Of a stretch of DNA of 64,000 nucleotides, positions 37,291-48,052 are shown piece after piece. The DNA is taken from the NCBI GenBank assembly GCA_902771735.1, contig CACXXO010000003.1, positions 1 to 64,000 of the forward strand, written 5' to 3'. The stretch comes from an uncultured Bacteroidota bacterium (GTDB lineage Bacteria > Bacteroidota > Bacteroidia > Bacteroidales > P3). The notes below the pieces were generated by a model that was not told the DNA's origin, searched no databases, and saw nothing but the letters and a program-made list of their open reading frames with translations. Position numbers and translations under genes: made by a program. Every line of letters begins with the position of its first letter. Position 1 is the first letter of the stretch.

Positions 37291-37885
37291 TGATAACACT
37301 ATGTGTCCCCCACCCCATCCGATAGCCGGATGATGGAGCGGAAAAAAAATCCGACGACCGATTTCTATTTTTTCAAAAGTAAAAACCTCCTCCGGAAGAA
37401 TAATTTTTCAACCTCCACCACGTGCATATCTTAGGGTTTTTTCACGCTACCAAGCACTTATAATTAACAGCCCGAAAAAGCCGTTTTGATTTTCAAACAT
37501 TTATGCCAAAGTATTACTTTTCAATGGTTTAAAAAAGAAATCAACAAACAAGTGGCACATTTCCAACCAACTATTGAGTTATCAACAAAAATGCCTTTGG
37601 AAGGGTCAAAGCAAGTAAAAAAAATTTTATATTCAAGAAAAAACTCGTATATTTAAAAGCGGTTTGAAATGTTAAAAAATTTTGGTGAAGTTGTTTTTTA
37701 GTGAGTTATGAAAAAGGGGGTCGGAGGCAGGGGCGACAGTGGGCGGAAACTTTACAAAATTCTTGTTAAAGATGCAAATTTTTTTTTTCAAAATTATGCA
37801 CAAAAAAAGAGTGAACTTTGCAAGCAGAACAGTGAAGTGTTCGATTTGTATAAGTATCTGAAAATAGAGCATAGTAATATTAAAA

Positions 37886-39337
37886 ATGATTGAGGAAGAC
37901 TACAAGAGAGTATGGGCTGAATGCCTGGAAGTGATTAAGGACACCCTTGGACCGGAGAACAAGAAAGCCTTCGACGTGTGGTTCGTACCCATCGTACCCC
38001 TCCAACTCGAAGGGAGCACGCTGCTGCTGCAGGTGCCGAGCCCGTTCTTCTATGAATATATAGAGGAGCACTACATCGACTTGCTGAAACGTGTCATCCG
38101 TATGCAGCTGGGTCCCAACGGCATGCTGAAATACAGCATCGTCATGGACCAGACCATCCCCACGGAGCCGTTGAAGACCACCCTGGCGTCGAACAGCCGC
38201 CGCTCGGTGCAGAACCCCCTCATCGACATGCCTATCAATATTAATAATGATAACGCGCGCGAGCTCCCCAATCCTTTTGTCATCCCCGGCATCCAGAAAA
38301 CCCGCGTTCCCTCGCAGCTGAGTCCCAACTACACGCTGGAGAACTTCGTCGAGGGCGACTGCAACCGCCTGGCCCGTTCGGCCGGCTACGCCGTGGCCGA
38401 AAAACCCGGCACCACGAGTTTCAACCCCCTGTTGCTCCACAGCAATGTGGGTCTCGGCAAGACCCATCTTGCCAATGCCATCGGACTGAAGACCAAGGAA
38501 CTGCATCCCGACAAGACTGTCCTCTATGTCACAAGCGAACAGTTCATGCAGCAGTATGCCGAGGCCGGCCGCGCCGGCACCACCAACGACTTCATCCACT
38601 TCTACGAGCAGATCGATGTCCTGATTATCGACGACATCCAGTTCTGGGCCGGCAAGGCACAGAGAACCCAGGAGGCATTCTTCCACATCTTCAACCACCT
38701 CCACCAGCGCAACTGCCAGATTATCATCACCTCCGACAAGGCGCCCGGAGAGCTTCAGGGCTTGGAGCCCCGCCTGCTCAGCCGCCTGAAATGGGGTCTC
38801 AACGCCGACCTGCAGGCTCCCGACGTGGAGACCCGCAAGGCCATCCTCCGCCAAAAACTGCAGAACGACGGCATCGAAATGAGCGAAGACGTCATCGAGT
38901 ACATCGCCTATAATATTAATACGAACGTGCGCGAACTCGAAGGTGCCCTCATCTCCCTCATCGCGCAAAGCTCGCTCAACCGCAAGCAAATCACCCTCGA
39001 GCTGACGAAGCAGATGATTGACAAGTATGTGCAGAGCAGCACCCGCGAAATCACCATCGACTACATCCAGAAGGTGGTGTGCGACAGCCTCGACCTGCCG
39101 GTGGAGAGCATCCAGATGACCTCGCGCAAGCGCGAGATTGTGCAGGCACGCCAGCTGAGCATGTACTTCGCAAAAAAAATCACCAAATCCTCCCTCGCCG
39201 TCATCGGCATGCAGTGCGGCAACAAGGACCACGCCACAGTGCTCCACGCCTGCAAGACCATCGAGAACCTACGCCAGACCGACCGCTACATCCGCAATCT
39301 GGTCGACGAGCTGGAGAAGAAGTTCAAAGAGGCATGA
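37886..39337 (+). CDS. dnaA: Chromosomal replication initiator protein DnaA
   Basis: The AAA+ initiator that binds DnaA boxes and opens the origin. The 483 residues fit. Domain I is at about 1-90; the linker is short; the ATPase domain has Walker A SNVGLGKTHLANAIG, Walker B VLIIDDIQFWAGK and the sensor region SDKAPGELQGLEPRLLSRLKWG. The C-terminal DNA-binding domain ends with the box-reading signature CGNKDHATVLHACKTIENL. dnaN does not follow; instead the flavin reductase-like gene starts within the dnaA stop codon (ATGA). Confidence 0.98.
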   Translation: MIEEDYKRVWAECLEVIKDTLGPENKKAFDVWFVPIVPLQLEGSTLLLQVPSPFFYEYIEEHYIDLLKRVIRMQLGPNGMLKYSIVMDQTIPTEPLKTTLASNSRRSVQNPLIDMPININNDNARELPNPFVIPGIQKTRVPSQLSPNYTLENFVEGDCNRLARSAGYAVAEKPGTTSFNPLLLHSNVGLGKTHLANAIGLKTKELHPDKTVLYVTSEQFMQQYAEAGRAGTTNDFIHFYEQIDVLIIDDIQFWAGKAQRTQEAFFHIFNHLHQRNCQIIITSDKAPGELQGLEPRLLSRLKWGLNADLQAPDVETRKAILRQKLQNDGIEMSEDVIEYIAYNINTNVRELEGALISLIAQSSLNRKQITLELTKQMIDKYVQSSTREITIDYIQKVVCDSLDLPVESIQMTSRKREIVQARQLSMYFAKKITKSSLAVIGMQCGNKDHATVLHACKTIENLRQTDRYIRNLVDELEKKFKEA

Positions 39338-39900
39338 AGACCGCATTTAAACCCGGGACAATGATTTACCCGCTGCCGGCCGTCATGGTGAGCTGCGGCG
39401 ACACTCCCGAGAACTACAACATCATCACCATCGCATGGACGGGCACGCTTTGCAGCGACCCGCCCATGTGTTATATCAGCGTGCGTCCCGAGCGACACAG
39501 CCATGAGTTGATTTCGCGCACAGGCGAGTTCGTCATCAACCTCACCACCGAGAATTTGGCTCGACAGACCGACTGGTGCGGCGTGCGCAGCGGACGCGAC
39601 TACAACAAGTTTCGCGAAATGGGGCTCCACGCCGAGCAAGGGCAGATTGTCAAAGCTCCTCTCATCGTCGAAAGCCCGTTGAACATCGAGTGCAAGGTGT
39701 TCGACATCAAGCGCCTCGGAAGCCACGACATGTTTATGGCCAACGTGGTGGCAATCGATGCAGAGGAAACACTTATCGACAAGACTACCGGCCAGTTCCA
39801 ACTCAACCATGCCGGCCCCCTCGCCTACAGCCATGGCAAATACTATGGGCTCGGCGAGAAAATCGGAGGCTTCGGTTTCAGTGTAAAGAAAAGAAAATGA
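39334..39900 (+). CDS. Flavin reductase-like (FMN-binding split-barrel) protein
   Basis: A 188-residue flavin reductase-like protein. The family pattern is visible: PLPAVMVSCGD, ITIAWTGTLCSDPPMCYISV, and TGEFVINLTTENLARQTDWC, the regions that hold FMN in the split barrel. Such proteins use FMN with NAD(P)H or act on small electron acceptors; the partner is unknown. ATG 39334 overlaps the dnaA stop; the longer open frame upstream only shadows dnaA. It precedes a 2-hydroxyacid dehydrogenase gene by 7 bases. Confidence 0.9.
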   Translation: MKTAFKPGTMIYPLPAVMVSCGDTPENYNIITIAWTGTLCSDPPMCYISVRPERHSHELISRTGEFVINLTTENLARQTDWCGVRSGRDYNKFREMGLHAEQGQIVKAPLIVESPLNIECKVFDIKRLGSHDMFMANVVAIDAEETLIDKTTGQFQLNHAGPLAYSHGKYYGLGEKIGGFGFSVKKRK

Positions 39901-39907
39901 TATCAAT

Positions 39908-40837
39908 ATGAAGATTGTTTGCGTTGAATCCCTGGGAATACCCCAGACGCGCTTCGAGCAGTTGCAGAAGCACTATGCCGCCATGGGGCACACCTTTCAA
40001 TACTATATGGACCGCCGCGAAGACGAGGATACCCTCGCCGAGCGTATGCGCGAGGCCGACATCGCCATCATCAGCAACATCAAGCTTCCCGCAGCGGTAT
40101 TGTCGCAGTGCCCGCAGCTGAAATATCTCAGCGTGGCATTCACCGGTTTGGACCACATCGACCTTGCCTACTGCGAGAAGCACGGCATCCGTGTGCAGAA
40201 CGCCGCCGGCTACAGCACCACTGCCGTCAGTGAGCTGGCCGTTGGGATGATGATTGACCTGCTTCGCAACATCGTCACCCTGAGCGAAGCGATGCACCAA
40301 GGCGGCAGCCGGGGAGTCTTCCTCGGCCGCGAGTTGAGAGGCAAGACTGTCGGCATCGTCGGCACCGGCGCCATAGGCACCGCCACGGCACGCCTGCTGG
40401 TGGCCTTCGGATGCAAGGTGATTGCCTGGAGCCGCACCCGTCGGCCTGAGGTGGAAGCTATGGGAATCCAGTATGTTGAATTCGACGACTTGCTGAAACA
40501 GAGCGATATCGTCAGCCTGCATGTGCCGTTGTGCGACGCCACCCGCGGCCTTATCGGAGAGAGGGAGCTGGCGCTGATGAAGCCCACCTCCCTGCTGGTG
40601 AACACCGCCCGTGGCCCCGTGTGCGACATCGCCGCCGTGGGCAAAGCACTGATTGAGAACCGCATCGCCGGTGCCGCCTTCGACGTCTTCGAGAAGGAAC
40701 CGCCCCTGCCACTCGACCATCTGCTGCTCTCCACCAACCGCTGTCTGGTGACGCCGCATGTAGCCTTCGCCACCGAGGAAAGTTTCGCCTCCCGCGCCGA
40801 CATTGTCTTCGGCCACGTCGACGATTATCTGAAATAG
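39908..40837 (+). CDS. D-2-hydroxyacid dehydrogenase
   Basis: A 309-residue NAD-dependent dehydrogenase. The nucleotide-binding motif is GIVGTGAIGTATARLLVAFG (about 148-167), and the catalytic triad residues lie in NTARGPVCD (Arg), FDVFEKEPP (Glu) and TPHVAFAT (His). The substrate may be D-lactate, glycerate or hydroxypyruvate and cannot be fixed from sequence. It is 6 bases ahead of the OM barrel gene and 7 after the flavin reductase-like gene. Confidence 0.92.
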   Translation: MKIVCVESLGIPQTRFEQLQKHYAAMGHTFQYYMDRREDEDTLAERMREADIAIISNIKLPAAVLSQCPQLKYLSVAFTGLDHIDLAYCEKHGIRVQNAAGYSTTAVSELAVGMMIDLLRNIVTLSEAMHQGGSRGVFLGRELRGKTVGIVGTGAIGTATARLLVAFGCKVIAWSRTRRPEVEAMGIQYVEFDDLLKQSDIVSLHVPLCDATRGLIGERELALMKPTSLLVNTARGPVCDIAAVGKALIENRIAGAAFDVFEKEPPLPLDHLLLSTNRCLVTPHVAFATEESFASRADIVFGHVDDYLK

Positions 40838-40843
40838 CAAGCC

Positions 40844-41482
40844 ATGAGAGCAAAAGAAATCATATTGGCGGCATTGCTGCTCTTTGCCGGAACAGATGCT
40901 TTCGGACAGATAGAAAAAGGCAACCAGAACGTGGGACTCTACCTGATTTTTTCGTCGAAGACCCAGGATGTCTTTATCAACGACAACCCCACGAGCCAAC
41001 TGCCCGCCACATTGGAGCTGGGAGCAGGTGTGGGATACAACTACTTCGTCTCCAGCCGGTTCTCCATCGGGGCCACACTTGCAGTGACCTACACCAGCAC
41101 CCCTATCGGCAAGAAGGCCAACGGCAACTATATGTACACCAAAACATACGGCGTCGCTGTTGCCCCGGAGGTGAGACACTATCTGCCTCTTACCGACCGT
41201 ATCTACTGGATGGTGTCGGCAAGTGCCGGTTTTGCCTACGGTAATTACAAGGAAGACCAGAATCCGGGCGACCCCATCGAGACCAACTACAAAGGCTGGC
41301 AAGTTGTTGTACAACCCATCGGTTTGGAGTTCAGGGCGTCGGACAAGATTTCAGTGGGCATGACCGTCGGCGGTTTCGCCCGCACATCAACCTCGATGAC
41401 AGCCAACGGCGTCACAGTCAAAACAAACCAAAGTGTGTGGCAGCTGAACAAAGCCGACCTGAGCCTGAACATCTGGTTCTAA
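40844..41482 (+). CDS. Outer-membrane beta-barrel protein, small
   Basis: A 212-residue exported protein. The signal peptide (residues 1-22, ...DAFGQ) is followed by barrel-like strands: NVGLYLIFSSKTQ, LELGAGVGYNYFVSSRFSIG, YWMVSASAGFAYGNYK and the C-terminal strand ADLSLNIWF, which ends in Phe as outer-membrane proteins often do. Function unknown. It is the last gene of the dnaA unit and is followed by a terminator. Confidence 0.82.
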   Translation: MRAKEIILAALLLFAGTDAFGQIEKGNQNVGLYLIFSSKTQDVFINDNPTSQLPATLELGAGVGYNYFVSSRFSIGATLAVTYTSTPIGKKANGNYMYTKTYGVAVAPEVRHYLPLTDRIYWMVSASAGFAYGNYKEDQNPGDPIETNYKGWQVVVQPIGLEFRASDKISVGMTVGGFARTSTSMTANGVTVKTNQSVWQLNKADLSLNIWF

Positions 41483-41498
41483 CAAGAAGGTATTAAAC

Positions 41499-41536
41499 AA
41501 AAAAAGTGCCGCCCATGGAAAATGAGCGGCACTTGT
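41499..41536. terminator. Terminator between convergent genes
   Basis: AAGTGCCGC (41504-41512) pairs with GCGGCACTT (41526-41534) across a 13-base loop, with an A-run on the left and short T stretches on the right. It can serve both the OM barrel gene and the aminotransferase gene. Confidence 0.85.
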
Positions 41537-41549
41537 GTTTGCAGAATTG

Positions 41550-42866
41550 TTATTTCACAGGATGATCCTTGTGGAAGGCCTCGAGGCGAACCTCGAGGTC
41601 GGGGAACTGGTCGCGCTGCACCAGAGCCACACAGGCGCGGATGCCCTGCTTGTGGCTGCCCGTGATGTCGAGGGCAATGGCGCTGATGCCATAGCGGATG
41701 AGTTCGTTAAGCAGATCGACACCCTCGTAGCCGGGGTAGCAGAAGGTGAAGTAGAAACCATCTCCGATATCCTCGCCCATATCTTTGTCATAGACGATAT
41801 AGAAGCCGTTGTTGGTGAAGAGTTTCTTCATGATGCCGGCCTTCTCGCCGTACTCCTTGATGTCCTTGACGAAGTTGAATGTGCCGTCGTTGGCGCCCTT
41901 GAGCATGGCGGCCATAGCATATTGGACACTGTGAGCAGTACCTGAACTGAGGCAGTATAACGTGCCGAAAATCAGAGCGCGACCGAGCTGCGTCTGGCTG
42001 TAGTAACGCGAGAGGTCAGGGCACTCCATATTGAACAGCTTGGGCGAGCAGACCATCATGGCGATACGCTCACCAGCATAGCTGAAACTCTTGGAGCCGG
42101 AAATCATGATGACGTAGAGATCGGTATACTTGGCCACGGTGGGTTGGAAGGGAGCCTTGCCGGGAACGCTGTAGTCCTTGCGGAAGTCCATAAGGAAGTA
42201 GGCCGAGTCCTCCATGACAACGACGCCATACTTGTTGGCCATCTCGCCAATAATCTGCAACTCGTGCTCGGTGAAGCAGAACCAAGCGGGGTTATTGGGA
42301 CTGCTGAAAATCATGCAGGCAACATCGCCGTCTTTAAGTTCTTCTTCAAGTTTGTCGCGCAACTTGTCGCCACGATACTCATAGACGTCGAAGGCCTTCA
42401 TGGGGATGCCGAGAACACGGCACTGCTGCTTCTGCACAGGGAAGCCGGGGTCGATGAAGAGCACCTTGGTCTTCTTGGCGTCGTAGCGGGTGAGGGTGAG
42501 GAAGCTGGCGAAGCCTGCCTGCATGGAGCCAACGGTGGGCACGCAGCAGTCGGGAGTCACGTCGATATCGAGGAAGTTTTTCACAAAACGGGCGGCCTCG
42601 CGCTTGAAGTCGGCGGTGCCATAGATCTCAGGGTAGATACTGGCAACGCCACTCTTGAGAGCCTCAATCTGGGCGTTGACACCCACCTGCGGTGCGGGCA
42701 GACCGGGAATGCCCATTTCCATCTTAACAAAGCGAACGCCGGTTTCCTTTTCCACATCCTGGATCATCTTGCGCATCTCTCGGATGCTGGCCTTTCCGGG
42801 ATTCTGGATTTTGTTGGCCGCGGCAATGCGGTCTATCGTTTCTTTTTGTATGGGGATTTGTGTCAT
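41550..42866 (-). CDS. Pyridoxal-phosphate-dependent aminotransferase, class I/II
   Basis: A 438-residue fold-type I aminotransferase. The PLP lysine is in MISGSKSFSYAGERIA; the cofactor-contacting SSPNNPAWFC and MEDSAYFLMDF motifs are present. It acts on amino acids with 2-oxo acids; the substrate cannot be chosen with confidence. It is the downstream member of a two-gene unit, beginning 12 bases after the PorD-like gene. Confidence 0.9.
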   Translation of the reverse strand: MTQIPIQKETIDRIAAANKIQNPGKASIREMRKMIQDVEKETGVRFVKMEMGIPGLPAPQVGVNAQIEALKSGVASIYPEIYGTADFKREAARFVKNFLDIDVTPDCCVPTVGSMQAGFASFLTLTRYDAKKTKVLFIDPGFPVQKQQCRVLGIPMKAFDVYEYRGDKLRDKLEEELKDGDVACMIFSSPNNPAWFCFTEHELQIIGEMANKYGVVVMEDSAYFLMDFRKDYSVPGKAPFQPTVAKYTDLYVIMISGSKSFSYAGERIAMMVCSPKLFNMECPDLSRYYSQTQLGRALIFGTLYCLSSGTAHSVQYAMAAMLKGANDGTFNFVKDIKEYGEKAGIMKKLFTNNGFYIVYDKDMGEDIGDGFYFTFCYPGYEGVDLLNELIRYGISAIALDITGSHKQGIRACVALVQRDQFPDLEVRLEAFHKDHPVK

Positions 42867-42878
42867 AATGTATTTGTT

Positions 42879-43796
42879 TTATTTTGTATTGAATCCTTTG
42901 AGTTTCATGACATTGATAGGGCTGATTTCGCGTATCAGATTATATACCACTTTTTGCTCTTCAGGGGGTGCGGGGGTGAAGATGGATACAATCTCCTGAA
43001 TCTTCACGTCGACAAACTGTTGGAGTGAGAGCATGCTGGTGTTGCGTTTGTGTGCCTTCTGGAGACTCTGCAGGCTTTGGATGATGGCCTGGCGGGCCTT
43101 GGGCTGGTCCTTGGTCATCATGTCGAGTCCGAGGCGATGGTAGGAATAGTAGGCGTCGCGGAGGTCGGAATAGGCACTGTTGGTGTGGTTTTCCATGAAC
43201 CAGTAGCGGCTACGCCCGCTCTTGGAGTCCCATCCGGAGTATTTGGCAGCATCGACAGCCTGCACGACAGTCTGAGCCATTTCGAAATAGGGCTGCCCTC
43301 CATAGGGAGCGAAACTGTCGAAATAGATGCCGAGCATCACGTAGCAATAGTAAGCGAGTGTGGACGAGAGTATGCTGTAGAAGTTGTTGGGGTCGAAGTC
43401 GAGAGGCTGGCTTTCATTATATGAAAAAGAGAAGTTGGGCTGTTCCATATAATTGAAGAGGCCGGTGGTGTAGGTGGAGTTGAAGACAGGACGGCGCATC
43501 TGCACAGAAATCTGGGCCACGAAATCGGTGGCCGAAGTGCGCTGCTGAAGGATGAGGGATATGGAGCAGTCGATTTTTTCGTGCTGCTCGAACTGGAACT
43601 GCGACCACTGACGACCATTGACGAAGTCCTCGATGGCCTGCTTCATATTTTCGAACACCTTCTTGTCTGTACTCTCGTAGCCCTGAGTGGTGGTCATGAG
43701 CTTTTGGCTGTTCACCTGGACAGAGCAACGGAATTCCTGCCCCCGTACAACACAGAAGCAGAACATTATCAATGCTATAGACAATATTCGGCGCAT
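42879..43796 (-). CDS. porD: PorD-like protein (DUF4835), type IX secretion associated
   Basis: A 305-residue exported protein (signal peptide 1-19, ...VVRGQ) matching the DUF4835/PorD family linked to type IX secretion and gliding: VQVNSQKL, FENMKQAIEDFVNGRQW, ISVQMRRPVFNSTYTTGLFN and YCYVMLGIYFDSFAPYGG. PorD mutants in Porphyromonas are defective in T9SS, but its exact role is unclear. T9SS cargo genes occur elsewhere in the window. A clear -7 element lies just upstream on the minus strand. Confidence 0.8.
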   Translation of the reverse strand: MRRILSIALIMFCFCVVRGQEFRCSVQVNSQKLMTTTQGYESTDKKVFENMKQAIEDFVNGRQWSQFQFEQHEKIDCSISLILQQRTSATDFVAQISVQMRRPVFNSTYTTGLFNYMEQPNFSFSYNESQPLDFDPNNFYSILSSTLAYYCYVMLGIYFDSFAPYGGQPYFEMAQTVVQAVDAAKYSGWDSKSGRSRYWFMENHTNSAYSDLRDAYYSYHRLGLDMMTKDQPKARQAIIQSLQSLQKAHKRNTSMLSLQQFVDVKIQEIVSIFTPAPPEEQKVVYNLIREISPINVMKLKGFNTK

Positions 43797-43807
43797 ACTT
43801 TATCTTG

Positions 43808-43815
43808 CAAAGATA
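43808..43815 (-). promoter_or_regulatory. -7 promoter element of the porD-like gene
   Basis: TATCTTTG on the minus strand followed by CA, 12 bases before the start codon, so the leader is very short. Confidence 0.7.
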
Positions 43816-43924
43816 CAAAATAATATTGATATATAGGAAAATAATTATTGACGGACCGCTCTTTTTCCCGTCACGCACCGCGTGCGAGAGGGTTGTTTAT
43901 TATATGTTGAAAACATTTATATAA

Positions 43925-45937
<2,013 letters not shown>

Positions 45938-45960
45938 GAAAATTGAAAATTGAAATTATT

Positions 45961-46710
45961 ATGGATAAACGCAATCTTTTACTGATAAGCAACAGCACCA
46001 TGCGCGGCGAGGCTTACCTCGGCTGGTGCAAGGACATGATTGCCGACTTCTGCCGTCGGCACAATGTGAAAAAGGTGCTCTTCGTGCCCTACGCCGGCGT
46101 GAGTCTGGCTCCTAACGGATTGACCAAGAGCTACGACGCCTACGAGGCCAAGGTGGCTGCCGTATACAAAGAGTTCGGCGTGAAGCTCACCTCGGTGCAC
46201 CACAAAGCATTGCCCGTCAATGCCGTGTACGACACCGACTGCGTGGCCGTGGGCGGTGGCAACACCTTCCACCTCGTCCGCGAGCTGCAGCGCACGGGCC
46301 TCATGCAGGCCATCCGCCAGCGCGCCTTCGACGGCATGCCCTACATGGGCTGGAGCGCCGGCAGCAATGTGGCCGGACCCACCCTCTGCACCACCAACGA
46401 CATGCCCATCGTCATGCCTGCCTCGTTCGACTGCATGGGCCTGGTGCCCTTCCAGATCAACCCCCACTACACCGACTTCTTCGACCCGAAGCACGGTGGC
46501 GAGACCCGCGACGACCGCCTGAAGGAATACATCATGGTGAACCCCAAAGCCACCGTCGCCGCCATCCGCGAAGCCACTGCCCTCCTGCTCGAGGACGGCA
46601 AACTCAGCCTCATCGGCAAGCCCAATAAGATGAAAGTCTTCAAGACCAAGATGGAAAACACCAAGGAGTACGGCCTTCGCAGCAAGATAGATTTCCTGCT
46701 GAAAGCGTAA
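45961..46710 (+). CDS. pepE: Dipeptidase E (peptidase S51)
   Basis: A 249-residue cytoplasmic peptidase that cuts dipeptides with N-terminal aspartate. The S51 nucleophile motif is MGWSAGSNVAGPT, preceded by VGGGNTFHLVREL, and INPHYTDFFDPKHGGETR follows as in PepE. ATG 45961 (MDKRNLLLISNSTM) is chosen; the open frame upstream starts at TTG and is only 6 codons. It lies 23 bases after gyrB and is followed by a terminator. Confidence 0.94.
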   Translation: MDKRNLLLISNSTMRGEAYLGWCKDMIADFCRRHNVKKVLFVPYAGVSLAPNGLTKSYDAYEAKVAAVYKEFGVKLTSVHHKALPVNAVYDTDCVAVGGGNTFHLVRELQRTGLMQAIRQRAFDGMPYMGWSAGSNVAGPTLCTTNDMPIVMPASFDCMGLVPFQINPHYTDFFDPKHGGETRDDRLKEYIMVNPKATVAAIREATALLLEDGKLSLIGKPNKMKVFKTKMENTKEYGLRSKIDFLLKA

Positions 46711-46760
46711 ACACCCCCTCATAAAGCACACAAATATCTGCAAATCATGCAGATACATCC

Positions 46761-46794
46761 AACGGTTCGACTTTTGTACGAACCGTTTTTTTTT
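46761..46794 (+). terminator. Rho-independent terminator after pepE
   Basis: AACGGTTCG and its complement CGAACCGTT, loop of 9 bases, then nine T. Confidence 0.93.
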
Positions 46795-46837
46795 ACAATC
46801 TACAGCCCATTGATTCCCAGTACCTAATAGGCACCAT

Positions 46838-46901
46838 CTCTTACTCCTCTCTTACTCCTCTCTTACTCTTCCCTTAGTCAACCCTTACTTAGGTAGGAGG
46901 T
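46838..46901. repeat. TCTTACTCCTC tandem repeat, possible diverged array
   Basis: Three copies of CTCTTACTC-type units with 12-base spacing, followed by TTACTTAGGTAGGAGG. The layout (C-rich units, then GGTAGGAGG) recalls the CTACCAACTCC family, but the match is weak and the site lies between same-direction genes. Confidence 0.6.
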
Positions 46902-47001
46902 GACATGGGGTATACAAGGCCAGGAAAGCGCGAAAACGCTGTTTTCTTGGATATTGACCGGCTGCAAAAAAAATAGTTTTTGTTGTGTGGGCGATTTTGT
47001 G

Positions 47002-47009
47002 TATCTTTG
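47002..47009 (+). promoter_or_regulatory. -7 promoter element
   Basis: TATCTTTG followed by CAG, 20 bases before the start of the exported protein gene; a TTG at about 46982 is at a suitable -33 spacing. Confidence 0.7.
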
Positions 47010-47028
47010 CAGTTTCAAAAACATCAAA

Positions 47029-47778
47029 ATGAAATACTGCAAAACTTTTGCTGCACTGCTGTTTCTGGCGGCATGGCTGCCGGCGGCGGCACAAAATGTC
47101 GTTACCTTCCGCGGAGACACGGTAAATTGGGTCAGGATTGCGGAAGACAACAGTTACCTCGATTGGAGTGACCGTGAGATGATATATATGCCTTCTGCCT
47201 GGATTGAGTTCTTCCCGACGTGGAGAAACAGGCAGGTGCTGCTTGCCAGAAAGGCACAACGTACCCAGACCGCAGAGATGGACAGCACAACAAGGTTGTA
47301 CCTCGACAGCCTGATGAAAGAACTCAACGTTAGCCGTCCGGCCACTGCCGAGGACCTTGGCATCACAGAAAAAATGATTCGGAAACACGTTAAAGACCGC
47401 GCCGTTCGCAAGGGTTTCAGCAGGAATTCCAGATCTATTCTTTATCATCTCGTCAAGACTGGCGGTTTGGTGAAGTTCGACCGATGGTTGAACAAACTTT
47501 ACGAAGAGAATAAAGACTCCAACCAAATTTCCATAGTCACTGACGATTTCATTTTTATCAATATCAATATTAATGATAAGACAGTGATCAGTCTTTGGCG
47601 ATTCTATCCAGACCGCCCATACGACCTTCACGGCAATCATTTCAACCTGAACATCTACCGTCATCTCTGCGCCTTGCTCCCCAAGACCTTCGACTACTCA
47701 TACGAGACTTTCCAAAAAACACTTATTTATAATTATTACGAATTCTTAGTTAATGACCCAAACAATTATGACTTCTAA
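47029..47778 (+). CDS. Exported protein of unknown function
   Basis: A 249-residue exported protein (signal peptide 1-21, ...PAAAQ) that I do not recognise. Its beginning, [14 protein letters not shown], and charged helical middle (about 60-140) recall the small uncharacterised Bacteroidota periplasmic proteins, but no family could be assigned. ATG 47029 is chosen because it lies 20 bases past a good -7 element and starts the signal peptide; the open frame goes 43 codons further up, upstream of the promoter. Its last bases overlap the start of the broken nfo copy. Confidence 0.75.
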   Translation: MKYCKTFAALLFLAAWLPAAAQNVVTFRGDTVNWVRIAEDNSYLDWSDREMIYMPSAWIEFFPTWRNRQVLLARKAQRTQTAEMDSTTRLYLDSLMKELNVSRPATAEDLGITEKMIRKHVKDRAVRKGFSRNSRSILYHLVKTGGLVKFDRWLNKLYEENKDSNQISIVTDDFIFINININDKTVISLWRFYPDRPYDLHGNHFNLNIYRHLCALLPKTFDYSYETFQKTLIYNYYEFLVNDPNNYDF

Positions 47779-48039
47779 GTTTATCGGCGCTCATGTGAGC
47801 GCAAGCGGCAGCGTGGGAAACGCCATACTGAATGCCGAGGCCATCGGGGCCAATGCCTTTGCCTTGTTTACACGCAACCAAAGGAGCTGGGTAAGCAAAC
47901 CGCTGCCGCAGTTGGAGATTGACGGCCGGGCCTCAAGATGCTGAATTTCCACCCCGGTAGCCATTTGAACAAGATTAGCGAGAAGGAATCCCATGTCACC
48001 GCAACATTTTACGCAGTGGCACGGGATGTTAATTGGTAG
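47768..48039 (+). pseudogene. Broken, partial copy of nfo (endonuclease IV)
   Basis: From 47768 the DNA matches the first ~155 bases of the intact nfo gene at 48928 (for example GCTCATGTGAGCGCAAGCGG). It then jumps over about 148 bases: after GATTGACGGC it joins at the sequence equivalent to 49232. The deletion shifts the frame. The second part reads [15 protein letters not shown] and then drifts to ...VARDVNW (intact copy: IAREVNL) and stops at 48039. The rest of the gene is absent. Start overlaps the upstream gene's end. It cannot make a working enzyme. Confidence 0.88.
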
Positions 48040-48052
48040 CTTTACAGTGTAT

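Larger units (their letters stand above)
37009..37885. other. Long divergent intergenic region upstream of dnaA, candidate oriC
   Basis: 877 bases between lpdA and dnaA, with array C near the lpdA side and a strongly A/T-rich half (about 37430-37885) on the dnaA side. Two DnaA-box-like 9-mers were found: TTATCAACA at 37579-37587 and TTATGCACA at 37794-37802, the latter a full match to TTATNCACA. dnaA, recF and gyrB all lie within about 7 kb on either side. The gap could be the replication origin or an autoregulatory dnaA promoter. No gene is supported in it. Confidence 0.45.
46711..47028. other. Intergenic region, 318 bases
   Basis: Contains the pepE terminator, a C-rich tandem repeat (46838-46901) and a -7 element for the next gene. 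No RNA gene or ORF is recognised. Confidence 0.6.

Noticed and set aside
37708..37893. Small open frame (61 codons) just upstream of dnaA
   Set aside because: Runs into the dnaA start, has low-complexity Lys/Asn-rich content typical of A/T-rich intergenic DNA and no ribosome binding site.
39079..39333. N-terminal extension of the flavin reductase-like protein
   Set aside because: It is a frame-shifted shadow of the dnaA C-terminus; the ATGA overlap at 39334 gives the expected protein.
46900..47028. N-terminal extension of the exported protein by 43 codons
   Set aside because: It lies upstream of a good -7 element, and the signal peptide begins at 47029.
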